Shown: one piece after another, positions 49,348 through 58,961 of the stretch
Position numbering within the stretch: position 1 is the stretch's first letter
Layout: each line of letters begins with the position of its first letter
Assembly: GCF_004136015.1 (NCBI RefSeq)
Contig: NZ_CP024866.1
Span: forward strand, 6,212,761 to 6,276,760
DNA length: 64,000 bases
Reading direction: 5' to 3'
Source: Pseudomonas sp. ACM7
GTDB lineage: Bacteria > Pseudomonadota > Gammaproteobacteria > Pseudomonadales > Pseudomonadaceae
Program-made: the position numbers and the translations under genes
The notes under the pieces: model-generated
Told to the model about the DNA's origin: nothing
What the model saw: the letters and a program-made list of their open reading frames with translations, nothing else
Database searches by the model: none

Positions 49348-50735
49348 GGCGACACCTCCTCGGTGAGCATCGATAGGGGTTTGACCGGCGCCTGACCGCG
49401 CTGCCGACCGACCTGTTGCACGCTGACACCAGCAGCGGCAGCAATCACCTCGGCCCCGGCCTGGGAACAATAACGTCCCTGGCAACGGCCCATGCCGACG
49501 CGGCTGAACGCCTTGGCCCGATTGACTTCGCAGGCACCATTTTCGCTGACGGTGCGGCGCAATTCGCCGGCGCTGATCATTTCGCAGCGACAGACGATGG
49601 CGGCATCCGGTAAAGCTTTGGCTTGCGCCGACGGCCAGGGAAACGCCTGGGCCAGCCCCAGGCGAAACTGGTCCATCACCGCCAGCGCGTGGCGTTGTTC
49701 GTCGCGCAACCCGACATTCAGCGGTTGCTGCAGGTCCTCCAACAGCGCCATGGCGACCAGCCTTCCGGCGTGTTCAGCGGCATCCGCGCCGCGAATCTTC
49801 GAGCCGTCCCCGGCCGCGTACACACCACTGACCGAGGTTCGGCCATCCTCATCAACCGCCAGCAACCATTGGCTGGACGCCTCATCGAAACGCAGGCGAC
49901 AACCGGCAAGGTCCGCCAATTGCGTTTCCGGGCGCAGGTGATAACCCAGGGCCACGGCGTCGCAATTGACCGTCAGGGTTTCCCCGCTCGCCGTGCTGAC
50001 CCGCACGCCACTGACGCCGCTCGCCGCGTCGCCCAGCACTTGCAGGGGTTTGATCCCCAGGTGTACCGGGATTTTCGCCTGATACAGCTGCGCCAACAGT
50101 TTCATCCCGGTGAACAGTAATCCGGGACGCGCCAACAGTTTGGGCATGGCAAGGATGCGTTTGCTCAGCGGCGAGGTGTCGAGCACTGCCGCCACGTTGG
50201 CGCCGGCTTTGACATATTGGCTGGCCACCAGATACAGCAACGGCCCGCTGCCCATGAACACCACGCTGTGGCCAATGGAAACAGCTTGGGATTTGAGTGC
50301 GATCTGTGCTCCGCCGAGGCTGTAGGTGCCCGCCAGTTGCCAGCCTTCGATCGGCATCAAGCGATCGGTAGCGCCAGTGCAGAGGATCAACGCGTCGTAA
50401 TCCACCATCGTATACTTGCCCTGTTTCACGCAGCACAATTGCCCCGCTGTGAGGTTCCACACCAGCGTGTCCGGTCGGTAGTCGATCGATCCGCGCAAGC
50501 GATCGAAGCTTTGGTGCAGGTCCCGGGCTTTGGCGGCTTCGGTGCCGTACAGCGTGGCGTAATCGCGGGTGAAGCCTTCCGGTTGGCGACGGTAGATCTG
50601 CCCGCCATCCCGGCGATTTTCATCGATCAGGATCGGTTTGAAACCCGCGTCCAGCAGGGTTTCGGCACAACGAATACCGGCCGGCCCAGCGCCGACAATA
50701 ACGACTTTATTAGAGCTCAGCCGTGCAGTGGCCAT
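49344..50735 (-). CDS. FAD/NAD oxidoreductase, opine-oxidase alpha-like subunit
   Basis: A 463-residue protein with an N-terminal FAD motif (VVIVGAGPAGIRCAE), a second dinucleotide fold (VVFMGSGPLLYLVA) and a C-terminal BFD-like cysteine cluster (CRCEMISAGEL, GMGRCQGRYCS). This arrangement is typical of the alpha chain in OoxA/HcnB enzymes. It overlaps both neighbours, which supports a fixed-ratio complex with the small [2Fe-2S] protein and the beta-like flavoprotein. Confidence 0.85.
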   Translation of the reverse strand: MATARLSSNKVVIVGAGPAGIRCAETLLDAGFKPILIDENRRDGGQIYRRQPEGFTRDYATLYGTEAAKARDLHQSFDRLRGSIDYRPDTLVWNLTAGQLCCVKQGKYTMVDYDALILCTGATDRLMPIEGWQLAGTYSLGGAQIALKSQAVSIGHSVVFMGSGPLLYLVASQYVKAGANVAAVLDTSPLSKRILAMPKLLARPGLLFTGMKLLAQLYQAKIPVHLGIKPLQVLGDAASGVSGVRVSTASGETLTVNCDAVALGYHLRPETQLADLAGCRLRFDEASSQWLLAVDEDGRTSVSGVYAAGDGSKIRGADAAEHAGRLVAMALLEDLQQPLNVGLRDEQRHALAVMDQFRLGLAQAFPWPSAQAKALPDAAIVCRCEMISAGELRRTVSENGACEVNRAKAFSRVGMGRCQGRYCSQAGAEVIAAAAGVSVQQVGRQRGQAPVKPLSMLTEEVSP

Positions 50736-51025
50736 GTCGCCTCCGGTTGTGTGGTGACGATGTCCAGCCCATCACGGACTTCATTGGAACAGGCACGCAA
50801 GCGTTCGCCGCTGCGGGTCCAGACCCAGCAATCCTGGCAAGCGCCCATCAAACAAAAACCGGCGCGGCGGCCCGAATCGAATTCCGACTGGCGCAACGCC
50901 GAGCCCTGGGTCAGCAGCGCGACCATCAGGGTATCGCCCAGCAACGCCTCGATGGGTGCGCCGTCCACCTTCAGATTGACGGTCGGTCGGCCCTGCTCGG
51001 CCAGCCTCACAAAACGCCCCTTCAT
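50717..51025 (-). CDS. [2Fe-2S] ferredoxin-like subunit (opine-oxidase gamma-like)
   Basis: A 102-residue plant-type [2Fe-2S] domain with GFCLMGACQDCWVW and a later RACSNEV cysteine, as in HcnA and SoxA-like gamma chains. It should carry electrons from the flavoprotein subunits toward the respiratory chain. The frame extends into the ABC ATPase gene to 51097; the ATG at 51025 overlaps that gene by four bases. Confidence 0.85.
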   Translation of the reverse strand: MKGRFVRLAEQGRPTVNLKVDGAPIEALLGDTLMVALLTQGSALRQSEFDSGRRAGFCLMGACQDCWVWTRSGERLRACSNEVRDGLDIVTTQPEATWPLHG

Positions 51026-52863
51026 GCATAGGCTCCCTGGGTCATGATGTTCAAATCCTGCTGGGTTTTCAGCAGCTCGGCGGTGTCGTGGTGGCAAAGG
51101 ATTTCGCTGCCACCGGCGATGATCCGGCGGTTCGGCGCGGTGCGATTACACAGGCTGTCGACCCGCACCGGGCACCGATTGAGAAAGGTGCACAGCTCTG
51201 GCACGTTGGCCCTGGCGCCGATTGGCGGCAGTTCGCCGCAAGTGGTGCCACAGTTCTCCAGCCAGCCCTGACGCAGTTCCGGCACCGAATGGATCAACAG
51301 GTCGGTGTAAGGATGGAACGGGGCTTGGGCGAACGCTTGCCGAGTGCCGGCCTGAACCTTGTGGCCGCTGTACATCACCACAATGTCATCACACAGCGCG
51401 CGGACGGTGGAGATGTCGTGACTGATGAACAGGTACGAAACTCCCACTTCCTGACGCAGGTCGCGCAGCAGTTCGAGAATCGCCGCGCCGACCACGGTGT
51501 CGAGCGCCGAGGTCACCTCATCGCACAGAATCAGGTCCGGTTTGGCCGCCAGCGCCCGGGCCAGATTGACCCGCTGTTTTTGCCCGCCGGACAGTTCATT
51601 CGGACGCCGTTCCGCCATGTCTCGCGGTAGGCGCACCAGGTCCAGCAACTCGCCGATGCGCTCGCGCAATGCGGCGCCCTTGAGACCGAAATACATCTTC
51701 AGCGGCCGGCTCAGAATGGTGCTGACACTGTGCATCGGGTTGAGCGCGGTGTCGGCATTCTGGAACACCATTTGAATGCGGCGGAACTGTTCGGCGGTGC
51801 GCTCGGACAGGCTGCCGCCCAGCGGTTGACCATCGAAGGTCAGCCCGCCCAGCGCCGGGGTCAGCAGCCCCGCCACCACCCGTGCCAGGGTCGATTTGCC
51901 CGAGCCCGACTCACCGATCACGCCGATGGCCTGGCCCCGGCGCACGGTCAGGTCGATGTCTTCCAGCACCCGAATCGACGGCATGCCGTGCATGTTCTTG
52001 TTGCCGTAACCGGCAGTCAGGCCCTGGATGGTCAGCAAGGGCGTGTCTTGCGCCACATCGCAGGGCGGACGAATCGTCGTGTCCGGCCGCGCCGCCGCCA
52101 GCAGGCTGCGGGTGTATTCGTGGGCCGGGCCTTTGAGTAATGGCGCGGTGGCACTTTGTTCGAAAATCTCACCGCCGTTGAGTACCACAATCTGATCGGC
52201 CATTTGCGCGACCACGGCAAGGTCGTGGGACACGTAAACCGCCGTCGCCCCACGTTCGCGCACCACCCGTTTGAAGGCGCGCAGCACGTCGATCTGGGTC
52301 GTCACGTCGAGTGCCGTGGTCGGTTCATCGAGCACCACCAGCAGCGGATCGCTGATCAGTGCCATGGCCGCCATCACCCGCTGCAGTTGCCCGCCGGAGA
52401 CCTGATGGGGATAGCGCTGGCCGATGCGATCGGGGTCCGGCAGCGCCAGGTCGCGAAACAACTCGACGGCCTTGGCTTCGAGCACGGCCCGGCTGCCCAG
52501 GCCATGAATCAACGCGCCCTCCACTACTTGATCGATCAGTTTCTTCGCCGGGTTGAACGCCGCCGCCGCACTCTGGGCGATATAGGACACCCGGTTGCCC
52601 CGCAGGCCTTGCAGCTCGCTTTCGCTCAACGCGAGCATGTCGTGCTCGCCGATCTGCACCACGCCAGACGCCAGGCGACAACCGCGCCGGGCGTAACCGA
52701 GCAGCGCCAGAGCGATGGTGGTCTTGCCCGAACCGGACTCGCCAATCAACGCCAGCACTTCACCTTTGGCCAGGGAGAAACTCACACCCTTGACGATTTC
52801 TACTTCGCCGCGCTCGCCACAGGCGACCACGCGCAGGTTTTCGACTCGAATCAATTCACTCAT
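51022..52863 (-). CDS. Fused double ATP-binding subunit of a peptide/opine ABC transporter
   Basis: A 613-residue protein joining DppD- and DppF-type ATPases. Each half has Walker A (GESGSGKTT and GESGSGKST), signature (VSGGQLQRV and LSGGQKQRV) and Walker B (LLVVLDEPT and LILCDEVT), and each ends in an oligopeptide-transporter C-terminal region (GTCGELPPIG-, RCPVRVDSLC). It powers the two permeases upstream. Confidence 0.92.
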   Translation of the reverse strand: MSELIRVENLRVVACGERGEVEIVKGVSFSLAKGEVLALIGESGSGKTTIALALLGYARRGCRLASGVVQIGEHDMLALSESELQGLRGNRVSYIAQSAAAAFNPAKKLIDQVVEGALIHGLGSRAVLEAKAVELFRDLALPDPDRIGQRYPHQVSGGQLQRVMAAMALISDPLLVVLDEPTTALDVTTQIDVLRAFKRVVRERGATAVYVSHDLAVVAQMADQIVVLNGGEIFEQSATAPLLKGPAHEYTRSLLAAARPDTTIRPPCDVAQDTPLLTIQGLTAGYGNKNMHGMPSIRVLEDIDLTVRRGQAIGVIGESGSGKSTLARVVAGLLTPALGGLTFDGQPLGGSLSERTAEQFRRIQMVFQNADTALNPMHSVSTILSRPLKMYFGLKGAALRERIGELLDLVRLPRDMAERRPNELSGGQKQRVNLARALAAKPDLILCDEVTSALDTVVGAAILELLRDLRQEVGVSYLFISHDISTVRALCDDIVVMYSGHKVQAGTRQAFAQAPFHPYTDLLIHSVPELRQGWLENCGTTCGELPPIGARANVPELCTFLNRCPVRVDSLCNRTAPNRRIIAGGSEILCHHDTAELLKTQQDLNIMTQGAYA

Positions 52864-52864
52864 T

Positions 52865-53740
52865 TCAATGGCCTCCCGAACGTCGACTACGTCGCGAAGA
52901 CAGGCGGTCGATAAACAGATTCACACCGATGGTCAGGGTGCCGATGGCCAGGGCCGGAATCACAATGGCCGGCGCGCCCTGGTTGAGGCCGCCGATGTTT
53001 TCGCGCACCAGTGAGCCGAGGTCGGCATCCGGCGGTTGCACACCCAGACCGAGGAAGCTCATGCCGCTGAGCAGCAGCACGATGAAGCCGAAACGCAGCC
53101 CCAGGTCCGTCAGTACCGGGTTGAGCATGTTCGGCAGGATCTCCACGCACGCGATGTACAGCCGACGTTCGCCGCGAGTACGGGCCACTTGCACGTATTC
53201 CAGGGCTTCGATGTTCACCGCCATGCTGCGGGCGATGCGGAACGCGCCGGGGGTGAAGCTCAGCACCGCGGTGCAGATCAGCAAGGTAACCGACGAGCCG
53301 AAGGCCGAGACCATGATCAGCGCCAGCATCTTGCTCGGGATCGAGATAAAGGCGTCCATCAAGCGGCTGATCACCTCGTCCAGCCACTTCGGCGACACCA
53401 CCGACAGCAGCGCGCAACTGGTGCCAAGACCGCTGGCCAACACCGCCGCCACCAACGCCAGGCCGACGGTGAAACGTGCGCCGACGAGGATGCGACTGAG
53501 CATGTCGCGGCCCAGGTAATCGGTACCGAACGGGTAAACGGCGCTGATGCTGTCAAAGACATTGTCAGAGACCACTTCACCCACCGGGTGCGGCGCCAGC
53601 CAGGGGCCGAAGATCGCCACCAGCAACCAGATAACGCACATCGCAGCCCCGATCAGACCCAGCCAGGCCGGACCATGAGACACCTTGCCAACCGACAGGT
53701 CCGGGGTCGCAGGCGTCGATTTCACAATGAGATTGTTCAT
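52865..53740 (-). CDS. ABC transporter permease (DppC-like)
   Basis: A 291-residue inner-membrane permease with about six helices and the EAA-type loop (EALEYVQVARTRGERRLYIACVEILPN). The frame is open to 53815, but MNNLIVKS at 53740 overlaps the upstream permease by ATGA. Confidence 0.9.
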   Translation of the reverse strand: MNNLIVKSTPATPDLSVGKVSHGPAWLGLIGAAMCVIWLLVAIFGPWLAPHPVGEVVSDNVFDSISAVYPFGTDYLGRDMLSRILVGARFTVGLALVAAVLASGLGTSCALLSVVSPKWLDEVISRLMDAFISIPSKMLALIMVSAFGSSVTLLICTAVLSFTPGAFRIARSMAVNIEALEYVQVARTRGERRLYIACVEILPNMLNPVLTDLGLRFGFIVLLLSGMSFLGLGVQPPDADLGSLVRENIGGLNQGAPAIVIPALAIGTLTIGVNLFIDRLSSRRSRRSGGH

Positions 53741-54693
53741 TGGTTTCTCAGCCTCGGATTGGACAGAATCGCGCACAGGTCGGCAATCAGCACCAACCCC
53801 AGGTACGCCGTGCAAAACAGCATGGTGCAGGCCTGGACCAGCGCCATGTCGCGGTTGGTCACCGCATCAACCATCAGGCTGGCGATGCCGGGGTAGTTGA
53901 AGATCGTCTCGACGATTACCACCCCGCCCAACAGGTAAGAAAGACTCAGGGCGATAGCATTGGCGATGGGTCCGATGGCATTGGGCAAGGCATGGCGCAG
54001 CACAATGCGCATCGGGCTCACGCCTTTGAGCCGGGCCATTTCCACGTAGGGGCTGTCCAGTTGATCGATCACCGCTGCCCGGGTCATGCGGGCCATTTGC
54101 GCGACGATGACGCAGCACAGCGTCATCACCGGCAAGGCGTAAGTACGCATGAATTGCCAAGGTGAGGTGATGTCGCTGGCATAGGACAGCGCCGACAACC
54201 AGCCCAGGTTCACCGCAAAAATCAGCACCGCCAGGGTCGCCACCAGAAACTCCGGCACGGCCACCATGGCCAGGGTGAAAAAGCTCAGGAAGCTGTCGAT
54301 GCGCCCCCCGCGGCCCATCGCCGAGCCGATGCCCAGAATCAACGCCACCGGCACTGACACCAGCGCCGTCGCGGCCGCCAGCATCAAGGTGTTGGGCACC
54401 CGCCCGGCCATCAACTCGCTGACCGACATGGCGTTGGAGACCGACTGGCCCATGTCGCCGCTCAGCAGGTTCATCAACCAGTGCAGGTAACGCAACACAC
54501 CGGGCTGATCCAGCCCCAGTTTCAGGCGCAAGGCCGCCACCTGTTCCGGCGTGGCGAACTGCCCGAGCGATTGTTGCGCCGCGTCCCCCGGCAGTACCGC
54601 CGTGATCGCAAACACGACCATGGACACGATCAACAAAGTCACGATCGCGGCGCCCAGGCGCCGGCCGATCAACCACAGTGTGTTGCTATTCAT
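53737..54693 (-). CDS. ABC transporter permease (DppB-like)
   Basis: A 318-residue permease beginning MNSNTLWLIGRRLGAAI with the EAA loop SPYVEMARLKGVSPMRIVLRHALPNAIGP. It pairs with the DppC-like permease in the peptide/opine/nickel family. It follows the binding-protein gene by 45 bp. Confidence 0.9.
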   Translation of the reverse strand: MNSNTLWLIGRRLGAAIVTLLIVSMVVFAITAVLPGDAAQQSLGQFATPEQVAALRLKLGLDQPGVLRYLHWLMNLLSGDMGQSVSNAMSVSELMAGRVPNTLMLAAATALVSVPVALILGIGSAMGRGGRIDSFLSFFTLAMVAVPEFLVATLAVLIFAVNLGWLSALSYASDITSPWQFMRTYALPVMTLCCVIVAQMARMTRAAVIDQLDSPYVEMARLKGVSPMRIVLRHALPNAIGPIANAIALSLSYLLGGVVIVETIFNYPGIASLMVDAVTNRDMALVQACTMLFCTAYLGLVLIADLCAILSNPRLRNQ

Positions 54694-54738
54694 CGCCCTA
54701 CCCTCATGCAATGTCCCCGTCGCTTCAACCACTGCTCA

Positions 54739-56376
54739 TCAAGCGTCCAGCCAGACCTGCTCGGCGAACATGTAGCCCATGAAACCACCCAGCGGGTTGC
54801 TGCCGTAACCTTTGATGCGCTGGTCGACACCGTCGATGTTGCTGATGAACACCGGCACGCCGATACCACTGTGGTCATGCACCAGGGTCTGCATGTCGGC
54901 GTACATCTTGGTGCGCTTGGCGTCGTCGGTTTCACCCCGGGCGAGCATCAGCAACTGATCGAACTGATCGTTCTGCCAGCCCGATTCGTTCCACGGCGCT
55001 TTCGACTGGAAGAACTGCGAGAACATCACGTCGGCGTTCGGCCGCGGGTTGATGTTGCCGAAGCTCAGCGGGTGCTTCATCCAGTGATTGGACCAGTAGC
55101 CATCGCTCGGCAGGCGATTGACGTCGAGCTTGAGCCCGGCCTGTTTCGCCGACTGTTGCAAAAGCACCGCGATGTCCACCGAACCGGTGGCGGCCGGCGA
55201 TGCGACCAGCGGCATGGTGATGCTTTCCATGCCGGCCTTCTTGAGCAGGAACTTGGCTTTTTCCGGGTCGTAGACCCGTCGCGGCAGGTCGGCGTTGTAG
55301 TAGCGCGAACCGGGGGAAATCGGATGGTCGTTACCGACCACGGCAAAGCCCCGGAACACTGCGGATTTAACCTGTTCACGGTCCAGCAGGTGCTTCATGG
55401 CCTGAGTGAATTCGGCGCTTTTACCCGGCATCTGATCCTGGCGGATGATCAGGTCGGTGTAGTTACCCGATGGCGCATCCACGACCCGGTGTTTGGCGCT
55501 GGCCTTGATGCGCGTGGTCGAGCGCGGGTTGACCTCGTTGATCATGTGTACGTCGCCCGACAACAGCGCGTTGACCCGCGACGGTTCGTCGGCAATGGCG
55601 ATGAACTCGATTTCGTCCAGGTACGGCAGGCCCGGTTTCCAGTAGCCGGTATTGCGCGCGGCAATCGAGCGCACGCCCGGTTTGAATTCCTTGACCTTGA
55701 ACGGCCCGGTGCCGATGCCCTGGTTGAAATCGGTGGTGCCTTCCGGAACGATCATCAGGTGCGACACGGCGAGGATCGACGGCAATTCGGCGTTCGGCGC
55801 GCTCAGGCGGATTTGAACTTCGTTGGGGCCGCTGGCTTTGATTTCTTCGAACTGCGCCATCAGCGGCATGACCTTGGAGCCGGTCAGCGGATCCTTGTGG
55901 CGCGACAGCGAGTACACCACGTCGGCAGCGCTCAGGGTCTTGCCGTTGTGGAAGGTCACGTCCTTGCGCAGGGTGATGGTCCACAGCGTGGCGTCGGTGT
56001 TGTCGATGCGCTCGGCCAGTTCCAGTTGCGGCACCAAGTGGGCGTCGAAACGGGTCAGGCCGTTGTAGAACATGAAGTGGCGCACGTAGTCGGTCGACAA
56101 CGCGCCTTTGGCCGGGTCCAGCGTATCGGCGGTGGAACTGGACATGCCGGCGACGCGAATCCGCCCGCCCGGTTTGCCTTTGCCGGGGGTGGCGGCTTCT
56201 TCGGCAAACAGTTTACCGGCGGCGCCGAACAGGCTGCCGGCGCCCGCCGCAGCCACACCGGCCACGCCGAGCATCTGCAAGGCGTTGCGGCGCGACATGC
56301 CGCGATTTAGGCCTTCGAATACCCGTAGGCTTTCCTGGCCGGAGATCAGTTGGGAGTCGATCTTGTTGTCAGTCAT
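54739..56376 (-). CDS. Tat-exported solute-binding protein, family 5 (peptide/opine)
   Basis: A 545-residue SBP_bac_5 protein. A twin-arginine-like motif (SRRNALQMLG) precedes a hydrophobic, alanine-rich stretch, so Tat export is likely. LTRFDAHLVPQLELAERI, TITLRKDVTFHNGKTLSAADVVYSL and FQSKAPWNESGWQN are family features. It delivers the ligand, probably an opine, dipeptide or modified amino acid, to the permeases downstream. Confidence 0.9.
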   Translation of the reverse strand: MTDNKIDSQLISGQESLRVFEGLNRGMSRRNALQMLGVAGVAAAGAGSLFGAAGKLFAEEAATPGKGKPGGRIRVAGMSSSTADTLDPAKGALSTDYVRHFMFYNGLTRFDAHLVPQLELAERIDNTDATLWTITLRKDVTFHNGKTLSAADVVYSLSRHKDPLTGSKVMPLMAQFEEIKASGPNEVQIRLSAPNAELPSILAVSHLMIVPEGTTDFNQGIGTGPFKVKEFKPGVRSIAARNTGYWKPGLPYLDEIEFIAIADEPSRVNALLSGDVHMINEVNPRSTTRIKASAKHRVVDAPSGNYTDLIIRQDQMPGKSAEFTQAMKHLLDREQVKSAVFRGFAVVGNDHPISPGSRYYNADLPRRVYDPEKAKFLLKKAGMESITMPLVASPAATGSVDIAVLLQQSAKQAGLKLDVNRLPSDGYWSNHWMKHPLSFGNINPRPNADVMFSQFFQSKAPWNESGWQNDQFDQLLMLARGETDDAKRTKMYADMQTLVHDHSGIGVPVFISNIDGVDQRIKGYGSNPLGGFMGYMFAEQVWLDA

Positions 56377-56470
56377 ATCAGTTGTACCTGTCGAAAATGA
56401 GAAGGCTCGAGTGTCCCGGTTGACCGGAACGTCCTGGAAACGCAAACGACGGTGACGCCACAACATCAAC

Positions 56471-57745
56471 TCAATGCAAATAATCCTGGAAGCGGTAATA
56501 GGCACCTACGAACGGCAGGAACCACGGTTTGCCGAAATGGCCTGGAATCGCCGGCCATTCGAGTTCACGCCAAGGGTTGGCTTCGACGTTGCCGGCCATG
56601 ACATCGGCCATGACCTGGCCCATGTGCACCGACATCTGCACGCCATGGCCGCTGTAGCCCATGGAGTGATAAACACCGCCGTGCTGACCCGCCCGAGGCA
56701 GTCGGTCTGAGGTCATGTCCACCAGCCCGCCCCAGCAGTAGTCGATCTTCACGTTGGCCAACTGCGGGAACATCTGCACCATCGCCGCGTGCAGCACCTT
56801 GCCGCTTTTGGCGTCGTTGACGCTGTCCGACATGGCGAACCGCGCACGGCCGCCAAACAGCAGGCGATTGTCCGGGGTGAGGCGGAAGTAGTTACCGATC
56901 ATGCGGCTGGTGACATAGGCGCGGCGGCCCGGCAACAACTGCTCGATCAGCGACGGTGGAAGGACTTCGGTGGCGATGACAAAACTGCCCACCGGCACGA
57001 TCCGCCGCCGATACCAGCCCAAACCACCGTGCTGACAGGCGCCCGTGGCCAATAACACCTGACCGGCGTGCAGCGATCCTTTGCTGGTGTTGACCTGATA
57101 ACCGCCGGCCTGGGCTTTCCAGTCAGTGACCGAAGTGCCTTGATGGATCAGCGCGCCGTGACGTGCCGCTGCCTCGGCCAACCCGACACCGAAGCGCCCG
57201 ACATGCATCTGCACGCCGTTGCGCTGCAGCAAGCCACCGTGGAACTGCGCGGAATTGACTTCCGCGCGGGTCTGCTCGGCGGTCAGCAATTCGACGTCGG
57301 CATCGACTTCCTTGCGAATCAGTTCGCAGGTCCGTGCCAGCCCTTCGTAGTGCATGGGCTTGGCGGCCAGTTTGAGCTTGCCGTTGCGAATCAGGTCGCA
57401 GGCGATTTGCTCCTGCTCCACCAACGACACCACGCTCTGCACCGCGCTTTCGTAGGCTTGGTAATAAGCCCGTGCCTTGTCGGCACCGAGGCTGGCGCTG
57501 AGCCCGGCGTAGTCCTGGGCAACGCCGGTGTTGCACTGGCCGCCATTGCGCCCCGACGCTTCACCGATGACCCTTCCGGCCTCCAGCACCACCACACTGG
57601 CGCCCTTCAAGGCCAACGCCCGGGCCGCCGCCAGGCCGGTGAAACCACCACCGACGATGGCCACGTCGACCTGCCCGGGCAATGCGCCGAACTGTGCACC
57701 GCTGAACGCCGGTGCGGTGTCGAGCCAGTAGGATTCACTGCCCAT
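56471..57745 (-). CDS. FAD-dependent amine/amino-acid oxidase (PuuB/OrdL-like)
   Basis: A 424-residue DAO-family flavoprotein with VDVAIVGGGFTGLAAARALA and SGRNGGQCN, typical of gamma-glutamylputrescine oxidase-like enzymes, and the C-terminal GYSGHGVQMSVHMGQVMAD. It oxidises an amine to an aldehyde or imine. It lies between the HAD dehalogenase and the binding-protein gene in one operon. Confidence 0.85.
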   Translation of the reverse strand: MGSESYWLDTAPAFSGAQFGALPGQVDVAIVGGGFTGLAAARALALKGASVVVLEAGRVIGEASGRNGGQCNTGVAQDYAGLSASLGADKARAYYQAYESAVQSVVSLVEQEQIACDLIRNGKLKLAAKPMHYEGLARTCELIRKEVDADVELLTAEQTRAEVNSAQFHGGLLQRNGVQMHVGRFGVGLAEAAARHGALIHQGTSVTDWKAQAGGYQVNTSKGSLHAGQVLLATGACQHGGLGWYRRRIVPVGSFVIATEVLPPSLIEQLLPGRRAYVTSRMIGNYFRLTPDNRLLFGGRARFAMSDSVNDAKSGKVLHAAMVQMFPQLANVKIDYCWGGLVDMTSDRLPRAGQHGGVYHSMGYSGHGVQMSVHMGQVMADVMAGNVEANPWRELEWPAIPGHFGKPWFLPFVGAYYRFQDYLH

Positions 57746-57802
57746 GTCTAACCCGCCTATGCCAAAAAAAGAATGCGTTGAAGAGCGCCGTTACCGTTCG
57801 AC

Positions 57803-58471
57803 TCAGAGACCAACCAGTGCGGCCAGCCCGCCAATATCGGTGATCTGCTGGTAGCCGTAGAAGGCATTGGCCGGGACTTCGTGACCACGGGCGACGAAGG
57901 CCTTGTTCTTGATCTTCATGTCGTGGGCCGGCATCAGGTCATAACGGAAGCTGGAGGACACATGCAAGATGTCTTCCGGTCCGCAGTTGAGGTTGTCGAG
58001 CATGTACTCGAACGCGGCCAGACGCGGCTTGTAGGCCTGGGCCTGTTCGGCGGTAAAAACCTTGTGGAACGGCGCGCCGAGTTTGTCGACGTTGGACATG
58101 ATCTGGCTGTCGCTGGCGTTGGAGAAAATCACCAGCGGGATCTTGTCGGCGATTTTCGACAGGCCGGCCGGCACATCGGGGTGCGGGCCCCAGGTCGGTA
58201 CGGCGTCGTAATACAGTTGACCTTCGTCACGGTACTCGATGCCCCAGCGCTTGCAGGTCCGCGCCAGTGCGGTCTTGAGGATTTCGTCATATGGCATCCA
58301 GTCACCCATGACCTGGTCCAGGCGGTAGGCCGAGAAGTCCTTGACGAACTGATCCATCTGCTCGGGCTTCACGCGATCGGCGAACAGCTCGCGAGTCATC
58401 GTGCCCATGTGGAAGTTGGTCAGCGTACCGTAGCAGTCGAACGTAATGAATTTGGGGCGAAGAAAGCTCAT
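57803..58471 (-). CDS. Haloacid dehalogenase type II-like HAD hydrolase
   Basis: A 222-residue protein with nucleophile motif FITFDCYGTLTN (D12), motif II VIFSNASDSQ and motif III KPRLAAFEYML, and HVSSSFRYDLMPA as motif IV. It belongs to the (S)-2-haloacid dehalogenase group, though many members act on other substrates. First gene of the ten-gene operon reaching 47039. Confidence 0.85.
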   Translation of the reverse strand: MSFLRPKFITFDCYGTLTNFHMGTMTRELFADRVKPEQMDQFVKDFSAYRLDQVMGDWMPYDEILKTALARTCKRWGIEYRDEGQLYYDAVPTWGPHPDVPAGLSKIADKIPLVIFSNASDSQIMSNVDKLGAPFHKVFTAEQAQAYKPRLAAFEYMLDNLNCGPEDILHVSSSFRYDLMPAHDMKIKNKAFVARGHEVPANAFYGYQQITDIGGLAALVGL

Positions 58472-58656
58472 TGAGTGCGGTCCTGAAGTTCGTTGAGGTC
58501 ATGGCGTGACAAGCATTCGCTCCGTTACCGAAGCTGTGATGCAACGCTGCAGCACACCGTCATTACAACACTGTGAAATCAGCAGATGGCGTTAAAAGCG
58601 ACCTTCGCTCGATACAAACCACCGTTTTGGCGCCTGCCCTCAGCAGACTTTGCGGC

Positions 58657-58723
58657 GCGCACAAGCCTTGGGCAAACCCCGTATTTGTGCGCTCTTATGG
58701 GCCTTTATAGCCCTGCAAGGCCC
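58657..58723. repeat. Two consecutive inverted repeats upstream of the catabolic operon
   Basis: GCGCACAA/TTGTGCGC (58657-58664 and 58685-58692) and GGGCCTTT/AAGGCCC (58699-58706 and 58717-58723) lie in the 490-bp gap between the two minus-strand genes. They could be operators or leader hairpins of the operon beginning at 58471; no known riboswitch was recognised. Confidence 0.5.
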
Positions 58724-58766
58724 GATCACGCACCGATCTACCGCAGAACCTGCGCCGGGCTGAACG

Positions 58767-58799
58767 AAAACGGGCGCTTCCTTGCGGAAGCGCCCGTTT
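58767..58799 (-). terminator. Strong GC hairpin after the aldehyde dehydrogenase gene
   Basis: AAACGGGCGCTTCC pairs perfectly with GGAAGCGCCCGTTT around TTGC. The minus strand continues TTTTCG, a short T tract. It is placed to stop transcription of the 58962-60434 gene before the operon beginning at 58471. Confidence 0.65.
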
Positions 58800-58844
58800 G
58801 GGTGCTGATTCAAACGTGGCGAATATCTGGAGGTTGCTGAGAAC

Positions 58845-58950
58845 CTGTGGGAGCGGGCTTGCTCCTGGCGGCGATCCGACGAAGGCGGTGTGTCAGGCAG
58901 CATTGATGTCGACTGACACTCCCTCTTCGCGAGCAAGCCCGCTCCCACAG
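58845..58950. repeat. REP doublet (REPIN) with a degenerate left arm
   Basis: CTGTGGGAGCGGGCTTGCTC then CTGGCGGCGATCC on the left, and the intact GCGAGCAAGCCCGCTCCCAC-AG on the right. The left copy has lost the second half of its palindrome. Confidence 0.9.
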
Positions 58951-58961
58951 GGGGATTTGTG

